This document shows, piece by piece, positions 1-7,563 of a stretch of 39,126 nt of DNA. Within the stretch, counting starts at the first letter, position 1. The number at the start of each line of letters is the position of its first letter. Origin of the DNA: Gemmatimonadota bacterium (GTDB lineage: Bacteria; Gemmatimonadota; Gemmatimonadetes; Gemmatimonadales; GWC2-71-9); assembly GCA_029863245.1 (NCBI GenBank), contig JAOTVV010000028.1:1-39126 (forward strand), written 5' to 3'. The position numbers and the translations under genes are program-made. Below the pieces are notes generated by a model. That model had not been told where the DNA came from. It was given only the letters and a program-made list of their open reading frames with translations, and ran no database searches.

Positions 1-2
1 AG

Positions 3-761
3 ACGCCGCGCGAGATCTTCGATCGGATGCTCGCCGAGTACGAGCGCCGCACCGAGAACATCGAGAACTACACGCTCATTCAGGACGCGATGGGGTTCGA
101 GTCCGTTCTCTACTTCGAGAAAGAGACGGTCGAGGGTCACCGTGTGTTTCGGCTCAAGCGGTCGTCGACGGGCGGGATGGCCATGCCGGGCACCAGCGCT
201 GAGGGGTGGGACGCGATTCAACGCGTCGCGCCCGTCCTGGCAGCCAACAGCGAGTACCGGGGTCGCGACCAGGTGGGCGGGCACGCCGTGCACGTGATCG
301 ACATGCACGATCTCGACCGCGTCGATTTCGGTGAGGGCATGATTCCCAAGGAAGCCAACTTCCGGCCGCTCCGCGGCACACTTTTCGTGGACACCGAGCA
401 GTGGGTGCCGCGGCGGGTGGAATTCTGGGGCGAGATGCAGACCGACCGCGGGCCAGCCGAGATGCATAGCGTGGCGGATCTCGAAGATTACCGTGAGGTG
501 GACGGGATGCTCCAGCCGTTCCGCACCACCATCCGGGTAGAGGGTATGGGGCAGGCCATGGATCCCGAGACGCGGGCGCAAGTCGAGGAAATGAAGCGCC
601 GGCTCGCGGAGATGCCCGAGGCGCAGCGTGCCATGGCCGAACAGATGATGAAAGGCCAACTGGAGCGCCTCGAGAAGATGATGGGCGGTGAGGACGATGT
701 GATGACCGTGGAGTTGGTCGTGAAGGAGATCCGGGTCAACGCCGGTCCGCCGAGGCCATAG
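3..761 (+). CDS. LolA-like outer-membrane lipoprotein-sorting protein, 5' truncated
   Basis: The reading frame is open to the window edge, reading TPREIFDRMLAEYERR before and through the first internal ATG at 27, so the true start lies outside and 252 residues are visible. The N-terminal 'yerrtenienytl' helix, the strand-rich middle and the segment LRGTLFVDTEQWVPRRVEF resemble LolA/LppX-type lipid-binding folds, in which a half beta-barrel carries a hydrophobic ligand in the periplasm. The C-terminal third holds a charged, Met- and Glu-rich helix (about residues 190-235 of the visible part), which is unusual for LolA itself. No signal peptide can be seen because the start is missing. Function beyond the fold is not claimed. 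Confidence 0.6.
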   Translation, partial: TPREIFDRMLAEYERRTENIENYTLIQDAMGFESVLYFEKETVEGHRVFRLKRSSTGGMAMPGTSAEGWDAIQRVAPVLAANSEYRGRDQVGGHAVHVIDMHDLDRVDFGEGMIPKEANFRPLRGTLFVDTEQWVPRRVEFWGEMQTDRGPAEMHSVADLEDYREVDGMLQPFRTTIRVEGMGQAMDPETRAQVEEMKRRLAEMPEAQRAMAEQMMKGQLERLEKMMGGEDDVMTVELVVKEIRVNAGPPRP

Positions 762-835
762 CGTACCGGCTCGCTCCGCGATCACAAAGAGCCGCCGAGG
801 CCAACGCGACGTTCGCGCGGCCCTGAGAGGCACCC

Positions 836-1201
836 ATGGGCGCCAAGCCGCGCAAACGCACGACCGCGGACGCACCGGTTCGGCACGGCCACCACCACGT
901 CTACGTCATCCGACTCGATGGCGCGGTGGTCAGCCACAAGTCGTTCCGCGACGCCAACCCCCAGCACCATCTGCTCAAGGCGTGCGTGTACGTCGGGATG
1001 ACCGGTCTCACGCCGGAAGAGCGGTTCCGCCAGCACAAGCGCGGCTACAAATCCGGGAAGTACGTGCAGCAGTACGGAGAGCGCCTGCTCCCGCATCTCT
1101 ACGACCGCTACAACCCCATGACGTATCGGGAGGCGGTACTGCGGGAGAAGCGTCTTACCGCGCATCTCCGATCACTGGGCTTCGGGGTGTGGCAGAACTG
1201 A
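836..1201 (+). CDS. small GIY-YIG-like nuclease-family protein
   Basis: This 121-residue protein has HVYVIRL near residue 23 and CVYVGMTG near residue 50, which resemble the GIY and YIG strands of the GIY-YIG endonuclease fold, followed by an Arg helix (EERFRQHKRG) and a late Glu (EAVLREKRL) in the places where the family keeps catalytic Arg and Glu. The spacing between the two strands is longer than in classical members, so catalytic competence is uncertain. The start is chosen for GAGAGG five bases before ATG. The gene stands alone, converging on the kinase gene with only seven bases between the stops. It has no fused DNA-binding domain, so a UvrC or homing-enzyme role is not supported. Confidence 0.5.
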   Translation: MGAKPRKRTTADAPVRHGHHHVYVIRLDGAVVSHKSFRDANPQHHLLKACVYVGMTGLTPEERFRQHKRGYKSGKYVQQYGERLLPHLYDRYNPMTYREAVLREKRLTAHLRSLGFGVWQN

Positions 1202-1208
1202 CGGCAGG

Positions 1209-3677
1209 CTAGGGGCGCCCACCAACGGTATCGACCAGCGCCTGGTACCGCGGGTCACTCCACAGCGGGCGGAACATCCAGTCAGAGGCGATGTAGCTCT
1301 TGCGCTGCGGAAAGGCCTGGAGAAAATCACCGAGCTGATCGAGCGCAGCTTCGCGATCGTCGAGCAACAGCCGGACATTGGCCTCCAGATAGCTGACCCA
1401 CGGCCGGAGCGCCTCTGACGCTTCCGATCGTGCGCTGCGAACCAGCGCCTCTGCGCTGTCGCGGTTCGCCTCTCGCGCCATCACCGCGGCCATCCACATG
1501 TGCCCCACAACTTCGTTCGTGCCACGTTCGGCCGGCGTGCTCCACGTGAGGAGGAGATCGTACAGCGTCTGGGCGCTGTCGGGGGACAGTCGTGGCCCTT
1601 CGCCGAGCGCCCCCAGGAACAGCCCGCAGGCCGCGGTCCACGATCGCCCCGCAAAGCGACGCTGCCCGATCTCACACCAGCGAACGGCCTCCGTCACCTG
1701 GTCGAGGTCGAGCGAGGCCTGGTACAAGTTGAAGGTGATGCCGCTCGCGTCGGCGAGAAACGCGTCCTTTGCCAAGGCCCGTTCGGCCGCCTCCTTGGCC
1801 TCGGCAAACCGCCCTTCGACCCTCATGAGCTCGCTCAACGCGGCCCACGCGCTGGCGCGCGCCGGGTCACGTTCCACGGCGGCGCGGAGATCGGCTTCGG
1901 CCTGCTTTCGCAGCAACGGGGCATTGACACGGGCCCGGCCGTCCGCGAGCTCGCTCATCAGGGAACCGCGCAGCTCAAGGGCACCGGGATCGTCCGGTAC
2001 GAGTCTGAGGGCCCGATTGGCGTGCGCGACACCGACGGCGATCCACACCGTGTCCGCGGAGCCCGGCACCGGCTGCCAGAGATCGGCCCGCGCTGCGGCA
2101 ACCCACCCTCGCTGGACGATCGGCTCGATCCACCGGGAATCGAGCCGCTCCGCGCGGGCAAGCAGCGAGTCGGCGGAGGCCAAGGTCGCGACGGCCGCGA
2201 GTGAGTCCCCGGCGTTTCGCAGCCGATGGGCTTCGTCCTGCCGCTGGTCGGCCAGCTCCACCAACTCCCAGGCGTCGACGCTCCCCGTGCCCGCGCGCCG
2301 CTCGCGCAGCCGGATCTCCCGACCGATCCGTGCCCGCAGGAACTCCGACACCGTCGACGTCAGCCGATCCTGGAGCGCGAACAGATCGGTGATCGGCTCC
2401 TCGAGCACCTGGCTCTCGAGATGGGTGTCGGAGGCGGCGTCCACCAGCTGCACCGTGACGCGTAGACGGTCACCGGATTTCGCGACGCTCCCCTCGACGA
2501 TCGTCCCCACCTCCAGGGCCCGCACGATGCTGTCGATCGGGACCGACGCGGCCCGGTAGGGCTTGACCCCGTTGCGTGAGACCACCTCGAGCGCGTCGAC
2601 CTGGGCCAGCTCGTGGATCAACCCCTCGGTCAATCCGGCCGCCACGTGGCCCAACTGTCCGCCCTCGCTGTGATCGTCGAAGTAGAGCACGGCGATCCGG
2701 GTCGGCGGGAATCCGGTCGTCACACCGTCCGGGACACTGGCCGGTGCGTACCGCCAGGCGAGCCAGGCAATCAATGCCAGCACCCCGACGAGTGCCGGCA
2801 CCATCAGCCACCGCCTGCTCACCGTGATCGGCGCCTTCGCCTGCTGCCGAGTGCGGAGCGCCGCTGCGAACCCCGAGGCCGTCGGGAAACGATCGGCTGG
2901 AACCTTGGCGAGGGCCCGCTCCACCGCGAGCCGCACACCCAGGGGGATCGTGGTCCGCACGGTCGCCAACGAGGGTACGGGATCGATCGCGTGCCGAGCC
3001 AGCACGGCGTGGGGTGTCGCGCCGGTGAACGGCGGTGCGCCACCCAACATCTCGTACACCACGCAGCCCAGGCTGTAGATGTCAGACCGGTTGTCGACGT
3101 CCTCGGCGCCGGTCGCCTGCTCGGGGCTCATGTACGAGGGCGTGCCCACGGCGAAGCCGGTCTCGGTGATCCGGTCGTCACCGGCCGCGTACAGCGCACG
3201 CGCGACCCCGAAATCCGAGACCCGAGCGTGTCCGCCCGACAAGAGGATGTTCTCCGGCTTGATGTCCCGGTGCACCACGCCGTGCGAGTGCGCGTAGGCG
3301 AGGGCGTCCGCAACCTCCTCGGCGACTTGCAGGGCGTCGTCGATGGGGAGCTGCCGCTCGCGATCGAGTCGCTCGCGAAGCGACTCGCCCTCGACGAGCG
3401 GCATCACGTAGAACAGAAACCCGTTCGCCTCCCCCGAGTCGTACAGGGGGAGAATGTGCGGGTGGTCCAGGCCGGCAGCAATCTGGATCTCCCGGAGGAA
3501 GCGCTCGGGGCCGATGGTCGCACCCAGCTCCGGTCGCAGGACCTTGACCGCCACCTTGCGGTTGTGCTTCGGATCTTCGGCCAGGTAGACCGTGGCCATC
3601 CCACCCGCGCCGATCTCGGATACGATGGCGTACCTCCCCTGAAGGGCGGCACGAAGACGTTCGACTTGCTCTTGCAT
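1209..3677 (-). CDS. transmembrane Ser/Thr protein kinase with TolB/FlgO-like and TPR regions
   Basis: 822 residues. The N-terminal Hanks kinase domain (about 16-280) has the glycine loop GAGGMATVYLA, catalytic Lys45, HRD at 136-138 in VVHRDIKPENILL, DFG at 155-157 and the GTPSYMSPEQ activation segment, so it should be active. One membrane helix follows (around residues 290-310, WLMVPALVGVLALIAWLAW). The outer part starts with a FlgO/TolB-N-like domain (RIAVLYFDDHSEGGQ to about residue 430) and continues into TPR-like helices to the C-terminus. This architecture is common in Gemmatimonadota and Acidobacteriota. An upstream GTG at 3713 would add 12 residues; ATG at 3677 was preferred because the kinase then starts with the usual short leader. 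Substrates are unknown; a PP2C phosphatase is encoded 6 kb away. Confidence 0.9.
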   Translation of the reverse strand: MQEQVERLRAALQGRYAIVSEIGAGGMATVYLAEDPKHNRKVAVKVLRPELGATIGPERFLREIQIAAGLDHPHILPLYDSGEANGFLFYVMPLVEGESLRERLDRERQLPIDDALQVAEEVADALAYAHSHGVVHRDIKPENILLSGGHARVSDFGVARALYAAGDDRITETGFAVGTPSYMSPEQATGAEDVDNRSDIYSLGCVVYEMLGGAPPFTGATPHAVLARHAIDPVPSLATVRTTIPLGVRLAVERALAKVPADRFPTASGFAAALRTRQQAKAPITVSRRWLMVPALVGVLALIAWLAWRYAPASVPDGVTTGFPPTRIAVLYFDDHSEGGQLGHVAAGLTEGLIHELAQVDALEVVSRNGVKPYRAASVPIDSIVRALEVGTIVEGSVAKSGDRLRVTVQLVDAASDTHLESQVLEEPITDLFALQDRLTSTVSEFLRARIGREIRLRERRAGTGSVDAWELVELADQRQDEAHRLRNAGDSLAAVATLASADSLLARAERLDSRWIEPIVQRGWVAAARADLWQPVPGSADTVWIAVGVAHANRALRLVPDDPGALELRGSLMSELADGRARVNAPLLRKQAEADLRAAVERDPARASAWAALSELMRVEGRFAEAKEAAERALAKDAFLADASGITFNLYQASLDLDQVTEAVRWCEIGQRRFAGRSWTAACGLFLGALGEGPRLSPDSAQTLYDLLLTWSTPAERGTNEVVGHMWMAAVMAREANRDSAEALVRSARSEASEALRPWVSYLEANVRLLLDDREAALDQLGDFLQAFPQRKSYIASDWMFRPLWSDPRYQALVDTVGGRP

Positions 3678-3788
3678 CGTCTCTAAGATAGGTGGCGGTA
3701 CTGTGCGAGCCACCTCGAACCGGTCCCGTGCACGCGCCGGGGTGAGGGCGTAGGTTCAGAGCATCACGTCTTCCAGGAGACGCCCGTT

Positions 3789-4010
3789 ATGCCGGGTCCT
3801 GTGTTCGGCCTGGTCCGCCGCTATGCTCGGCGGTTGCGATATCCCAGACTGCTCGTGCTGACGGCCGTGCTCTTCGGCGCCGATCTCGTGTTTCCCGACG
3901 TGGTGCCGTTCGTCGACGAGATCCTGCTCGGGTTGCTGACGGTGGTGTTCGGGAGTCTCCGGACGCGCCGCGCCGAGGCGCGCGACCCCTCAGGCCAGGG
4001 GGAGCGCTAG
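3789..4010 (+). CDS. small membrane protein, DUF6116-like
   Basis: 73 residues: a basic N-terminus (RRYARRLRYPRL), one hydrophobic stretch LLVLTAVLFGADLVF, the segment DVVPFVDEILLGLLTVVFGS and a charged tail. This order (basic amphipathic start, PFxDEILLGL, second hydrophobic segment) matches what I recall of the DUF6116 family; function is unknown. The start has GGAG nine bases upstream. The stop is four bases before the next gene, whose Shine-Dalgarno sequence GGGGGAG lies inside this one, so the two are probably co-translated. The gene is divergent from the kinase gene, with about 110 bp between. Confidence 0.65.
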   Translation: MPGPVFGLVRRYARRLRYPRLLVLTAVLFGADLVFPDVVPFVDEILLGLLTVVFGSLRTRRAEARDPSGQGER

Positions 4011-4014
4011 TCGA

Positions 4015-4551
4015 ATGCCGGATCGTCCGTCAGACAACCGGCTGGCCGACGGCAGCCCCCCCGTGACGCCGGAGCGGCTGTTCGATCGCCTCCAGGCACT
4101 GGGAATCGCCGTCGCCACGGTCGAGCACCCCCCGGTCTTCACCGTGGATGAGGCCAAGGCGCTCCGCGGCGACCTCCCGGGCGCCCACACCAAGAGCCTG
4201 TTTCTCCGCGACAAGAAAGGAATAATGTGGCTCGTAGTGTGTCTCGAGAATCGAACCGTGGACCTCAAGGACCTGGCCGGGCAACTCGGCGCCAAGCGGT
4301 TCTCGTTCGGCAGCGCCGAGCGCCTGATGCGGTTTCTCGGTGTGATTCCGGGGGCGGTCAGCCCGTTCGCGGTGATCAATGACAAGGGCGGTGACGTGAG
4401 CGTGGCAATCGACCGCGGCGTGCTGCAGCAGGATCCGATCAACCTGCATCCGCTCGACAACGCGAAGACGACGGCGATCGCCGGAACCGATTTGCTGCGC
4501 TTCCTGGACGCGGAGAACCACCGACCCCAGGTGGTCGACTTCCAGGGTTGA
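4015..4551 (+). CDS. ProXp-ala / YbaK-family aminoacyl-tRNA deacylase
   Basis: 178 residues of the YbaK/ProRS-associated editing fold. The segment TVEHPPVFTVDEAKALRG, then HTKSLFLRDKKG with the conserved Lys, and SFGSAERLMRFLGVIPGAVSPF are hallmarks of the stand-alone PrdX/ProXp-ala group, which hydrolyses Ala-tRNA(Pro) made in error by prolyl-tRNA synthetase in the cytosol. The N-terminal 15 residues are poorly conserved in look, but ATG 4015 has GGGGGAG at good distance. The late segment VSVAIDRGVLQQDPINLHP also fits the family. It follows the DUF6116-like gene closely; downstream is a 7-bp repeat tract filling the space to the converging M24 peptidase gene. Confidence 0.85.
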   Translation: MPDRPSDNRLADGSPPVTPERLFDRLQALGIAVATVEHPPVFTVDEAKALRGDLPGAHTKSLFLRDKKGIMWLVVCLENRTVDLKDLAGQLGAKRFSFGSAERLMRFLGVIPGAVSPFAVINDKGGDVSVAIDRGVLQQDPINLHPLDNAKTTAIAGTDLLRFLDAENHRPQVVDFQG

Positions 4552-4562
4552 CGTGTGGTGCT

Positions 4563-4635
4563 GTACGCTGTACCCTGTCCGCTGCCCGTTTCCGGTTCCC
4601 TTCTTCCCTTTTCCCTTTTCCCTTTTCCCCCTTTC
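4563..4635 (-). repeat. heptamer tandem repeat tract, convergent intergenic site A
   Basis: Read on the minus strand (downstream of the M24 peptidase stop) the tract has a near-perfect 7-bp period. First come AAAAGGG units, with G-runs exactly 7 bp apart, then degenerate units ACGGGCA, GCGGACA, GGGTACA and GCGTACA. It fills almost the whole gap between two converging stop codons. The GCGTACA/GGGTACA units match those of sites B and C. The four G-runs with four-base spacers could form a G-quadruplex on the minus-strand RNA. Confidence 0.85.
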
Positions 4636-5928
4636 CTACCCCCCGAACGGCTCCTCGAGTGACCTACTCTGCAGTGTCATCAGTTCGGCACCGTCTTCGG
4701 TGATCACCATGTCGTCTTCCAACCGCACACCGAATTCGCCGGGGATATAGATCCCCGGCTCGTCGCTGAAGGTCATGCCGGGCTCGAGTGGTTGCGTATT
4801 GCCCCGCACCAGGTAGGGCCACTCGTGGCCGTCCATCCCGATCCCGTGTCCCACTCGGTGCGTGAAGAACGCGTAGTCCGGCCCGAAGCCCGCCTCTTCG
4901 ATCACCGTGCGCGCCGCGCGATCGACGGCTTCGCAGGGAACGCCGGGTGCGGCGGCGCGGAGCGCGGCGGTCTGCGCCCGCACTGCGATCTGGAACACGC
5001 GCTTCATCTTCTCCGTTGGCTGACCGAGCACAAAGGTGCGGCTGATGTCGGAGCGATACCCTTCGACCCCGCATCCGCCATCGATCAGCAGGATGGTGCC
5101 CTCGCGGATCACCTGCGGCGCGGATGAGCCGTGGGGTAGCGCCGAGTACTCCCCCACCTGGACGCCGGCCCCGCCCGAGAACCCGAGCCGATCGTGCGCG
5201 GCCGCCACCAGCTCGGCAAACCGTTGCTGCGTCATGCCGTCCTTCAACCCGCGCCAGGCGGCATCATAGGCCTTGAGCGTGACCTTCGAGGCGAGCCGCA
5301 TCAGCGCGAGCTCGTGCGCCGTTTTCACGCCACGGCACCCGGCCGTGACCGGCGTGGCACTCGCGAGCTGGAGCGACGGCGCCGCCTGCGCCACACCGTG
5401 GGAGAACACAAACCGCACGGTCTCTTCGATTCCGAGCCGACCGGTGCTGCGACCCCGCTCACGCAGGCCCTGTGCGACCAACCGGTACGGATCGTCGTCC
5501 TCGTGCCACGTGAGCACGTCCACGTCGTCGCCCGCGAGCGGACCTGTGTCCAGCTGTTCCCGCGTGCGGTCTTCTTCGAACGCGGGCGTCACCACGAAGG
5601 GTCGTCCCTCCACAGGCAGGATGAGGGCAAACAGCCGCTCACTGTTCCACCACGACACGTTGGCGTAGTACACGAGCGAGGTGCCGCCGATCAGGAGGAT
5701 CGCGTCCAGATCGTTGGCACGCATGAGCCTGCGCGCCTTCTCGATGCGCTGCCGCCGCTCCTCGAGCGTTATCGGGGTCGCCTCGTCCTTCATCGAAGTG
5801 AGCGCCAGGATCGACGGTGGAAGGTCGTCCTCTCCTTGCTGGGCTTGAGCCTCGATGCAGGTGGGCGTCGCCGTCGCGCCGGCGAGCGTTGCCGCCGACG
5901 CGCCGAGGAAGTTGCGGCGAGAGATCAT
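4636..5928 (-). CDS. Tat-exported M24 family Xaa-Pro-type metallopeptidase
   Basis: 430 residues. The N-terminus MISRRNFLGASAATLAGA is a twin-arginine signal, followed by a creatinase-like N-terminal domain (about 45-190) and a pita-bread peptidase domain. Metal ligands are visible: the two Asp in LIDGGCGVEGYRSDISRTF, the His in HRVGHGIGMDGHE, and the Glu in SDEPGIYIPGEFG and GVRLEDDM. It probably removes N-terminal residues before proline from peptides, outside the cytoplasm. ATG 5928 is chosen over the in-frame ATG 5943 because GGGGAG lies seven bases before it and the Tat motif starts at once. It is the last gene of a minus-strand run and ends against the repeat tract of site A. Confidence 0.92.
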   Translation of the reverse strand: MISRRNFLGASAATLAGATATPTCIEAQAQQGEDDLPPSILALTSMKDEATPITLEERRQRIEKARRLMRANDLDAILLIGGTSLVYYANVSWWNSERLFALILPVEGRPFVVTPAFEEDRTREQLDTGPLAGDDVDVLTWHEDDDPYRLVAQGLRERGRSTGRLGIEETVRFVFSHGVAQAAPSLQLASATPVTAGCRGVKTAHELALMRLASKVTLKAYDAAWRGLKDGMTQQRFAELVAAAHDRLGFSGGAGVQVGEYSALPHGSSAPQVIREGTILLIDGGCGVEGYRSDISRTFVLGQPTEKMKRVFQIAVRAQTAALRAAAPGVPCEAVDRAARTVIEEAGFGPDYAFFTHRVGHGIGMDGHEWPYLVRGNTQPLEPGMTFSDEPGIYIPGEFGVRLEDDMVITEDGAELMTLQSRSLEEPFGG

Positions 5929-6030
5929 TGAGGCACTCCCCATGTTGAAGGGCGGATCAGATCGAGGCGTATGATGCGGCGAGAAGCCGCGAGGCGGAAG
6001 GCCGTCGAACGCCGGGTCGTGTTGCCCAGG

Positions 6031-6630
6031 TCAGCGGGCGACCGGCGTCCACGACAGGTCGGCCACCTCCGCCGACGCCGGGTGTCCCAGATTGTCCGAG
6101 TCCTGCACGATCCCCACGGCGACGATGGCGGGTGGGTCCCGATCGAACGCCGTGCGGTAGTCCGTGAACGGATTACGGCGCTCCTCGCACCACTCCCCGT
6201 CGGCATCCTTCGCGTCCCGCAGCACCCACACCATCCGCGATGACCCCGTCCAGCTCGCGAACCACTCGCCGGGTGGTTCGGCGCGTCCCCACGTGTAGAA
6301 CAGCGTACGGCGGTCACGGAACACCACCAGCACACGCACCGGACTGTCGTCGCGGCGGCGGTCCCGCAGATCGGCATCGGGGAGTGGCGTCGCGGTGCGC
6401 CAGCGCCAGGTCAACACCCCGTCTTCGGGCGGCAACCGGTCGGGCAGCTCGAACACCGCGTAGCCGACCGCGCCGGCTCCTGCCACGCGGAGCGCCGCCT
6501 CCTCCGTAACGGCGTAGGCGGGCGCGGGCCGGCCGCGCACGCGCCGTAGGTCCCAGCCGTCGGGCAGCCCCGGTCCGGGGGCCACATCGGCGAGGTTGGT
6601 GAGGCAGCAGGCGACGAGCAGCGGAAGCAT
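6031..6630 (-). CDS. DUF3047 domain protein
   Basis: 199 residues. Recognised by LTWRWRTATPLPDADL, the following Arg/Asp run, VRVLVVFRDRRTLFYTWG, EWCEERRNPFTDYRTAF and the terminal IVQDSDNLGHPASAEVADL, an arrangement typical of DUF3047 beta-sandwich proteins, which are usually exported and of unknown function. The N-terminus MLPLLVACC looks like a very short lipoprotein signal, shorter than normal. No Shine-Dalgarno is seen before ATG 6630 or the in-frame GTG 6633. A perfect TTGACA on the minus strand (6667 to 6662) sits so close that transcription could begin almost at the start codon. The true start may therefore be misjudged. Confidence 0.75.
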   Translation of the reverse strand: MLPLLVACCLTNLADVAPGPGLPDGWDLRRVRGRPAPAYAVTEEAALRVAGAGAVGYAVFELPDRLPPEDGVLTWRWRTATPLPDADLRDRRRDDSPVRVLVVFRDRRTLFYTWGRAEPPGEWFASWTGSSRMVWVLRDAKDADGEWCEERRNPFTDYRTAFDRDPPAIVAVGIVQDSDNLGHPASAEVADLSWTPVAR

Positions 6631-6699
6631 CACGTCATCAATGGGACGCGCGCACGGCCCGTGTCAACTCCGGCCACAGTATCGGCCCCAACGTCACGA

Positions 6700-6724
6700 G
6701 CCCCGTGCGCGGGAAGCACGGGGC
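6700..6724 (-). terminator. stem-loop downstream of small membrane-protein gene
   Basis: Nine-base perfect inverted repeat (GCCCCGTGC / GCACGGGGC) around a 7-base loop, 31 bases after the stop of the upstream minus-strand gene. There is no T-run after the stem, so it may be an RNA-end stabiliser or factor-dependent site rather than a classical terminator. Confidence 0.45.
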
Positions 6725-6755
6725 CCTGGACGACCTGATCTGTCGTGGCGCGCGT

Positions 6756-7325
6756 TTAGAACGTTACGCGGCCGATCCTGAGACCCACGGCCGCCGACAC
6801 GCCCACGGCGCCGGGCGCCGGCTCGAGCACGAGAATCCCCGGCTGGAGGCTCGCCCCGGTCGAGCCCCGGTTGTACGCGTTGGCATCGCTCACGGCGGTG
6901 ATCGTCCCCCACACCCAGTTGGCCAGGTAGCCGAGCGCGAACACCCCCCCAATCGCGTACGCGGAGCCGTCTTTGTCGCAGACGCGGAACCCGTCAATGC
7001 AGGCCTCGAGGAGGCTCACACCCATGCCGATCGCAGTGGCGCCGCCGATCACGAGATGCCGGATACCGTGCGAGTTGTTGCCGGCATAGAACGATCCGGT
7101 GCCATACGGCAGGAAGAAGCTGAGAATGCCCGCGAGCCAGGGGCTCTTCTCGCTACGCTGCTGCACCACGGCCGTAGCATCAAGCGGCAGATCCGGCAAC
7201 GACACCACGAACACCGACGACTGGTCGAAAGCGGGTTGGGCCAGCTGGGCCCTTACCACGTTGGGCAAACCCACGGCGATGACTGCCGCAGCAAGCGCGG
7301 CGCGGAGAACCATTCGGGCGGCCAT
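6756..7325 (-). CDS. exported small membrane protein, TM2/DUF5683-like
   Basis: 189 residues. ATG 7325 is chosen because GGAGGTG lies seven bases upstream and the signal peptide AALAAAVIAVGLPNVVRAQ follows. The body begins with SPWLAGILSFFLPYGTGSFYAG, which resembles the TM2/DUF5683 pattern (paired helices around a Gly/Pro turn). Two more hydrophobic segments follow (HLVIGGATAIGMGVSLLEA and AIGGVFALGYLANWVWGTI). Two Cys in EACIDGFRVCDKDG could form a disulphide on the outer side. The sequence does not reveal a function. It follows the MATE-like gene by 230 bp, most of which is the site B repeat plus a leader. Confidence 0.65.
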   Translation of the reverse strand: MAARMVLRAALAAAVIAVGLPNVVRAQLAQPAFDQSSVFVVSLPDLPLDATAVVQQRSEKSPWLAGILSFFLPYGTGSFYAGNNSHGIRHLVIGGATAIGMGVSLLEACIDGFRVCDKDGSAYAIGGVFALGYLANWVWGTITAVSDANAYNRGSTGASLQPGILVLEPAPGAVGVSAAVGLRIGRVTF

Positions 7326-7479
7326 TCGGATGCACCTCCAATGAGGACGTGAGGGAACGGGCAAACATTGTGATCGCCGGTCCGCCGCGCAAGAAGCCCG
7401 GTCCAACAGCCTTCGTGCGCTCGACTTGCGTTTGGCGGCTGCCCTGTCCGGTCCTTCTCGGACCCCCCCCGCGTTCCCC

Positions 7480-7563
7480 GCACACTGCACGCTGCACGCT
7501 GCACGCTGCACACTGTCCCCCGCACCCTGCACCCTGCACCCTGCCCCCTTCCCCCTACCCCCT
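7480..7563 (-). repeat. heptamer tandem repeat tract, site B
   Basis: Twelve consecutive 7-bp units. On the minus strand, starting inside the last codons of the MATE-like gene, they read GGGGGAA, GGGGGCA, GGGTGCA x2, GGGTGCG, GGGGACA, GTGTGCA, GCGTGCA x3, GTGTGCG. Consensus GSGTRCA, as at sites A and C. The tract is strongly G-rich on the mRNA strand (five or more runs of three or more G). Confidence 0.9.

Noticed and set aside
1209..3677. Kinase gene as part of a defence island
   Set aside because: Kinase-TolB/FlgO-TPR proteins are common housekeeping-type genes in this kind of bacterium; no nuclease, toxin or other defence gene adjoins except the weak GIY-YIG-like protein.
7480..7563. Repeat tract considered as a CRISPR array
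   Set aside because: Units are 7 bp and contiguous with no spacers; no cas genes in the window.
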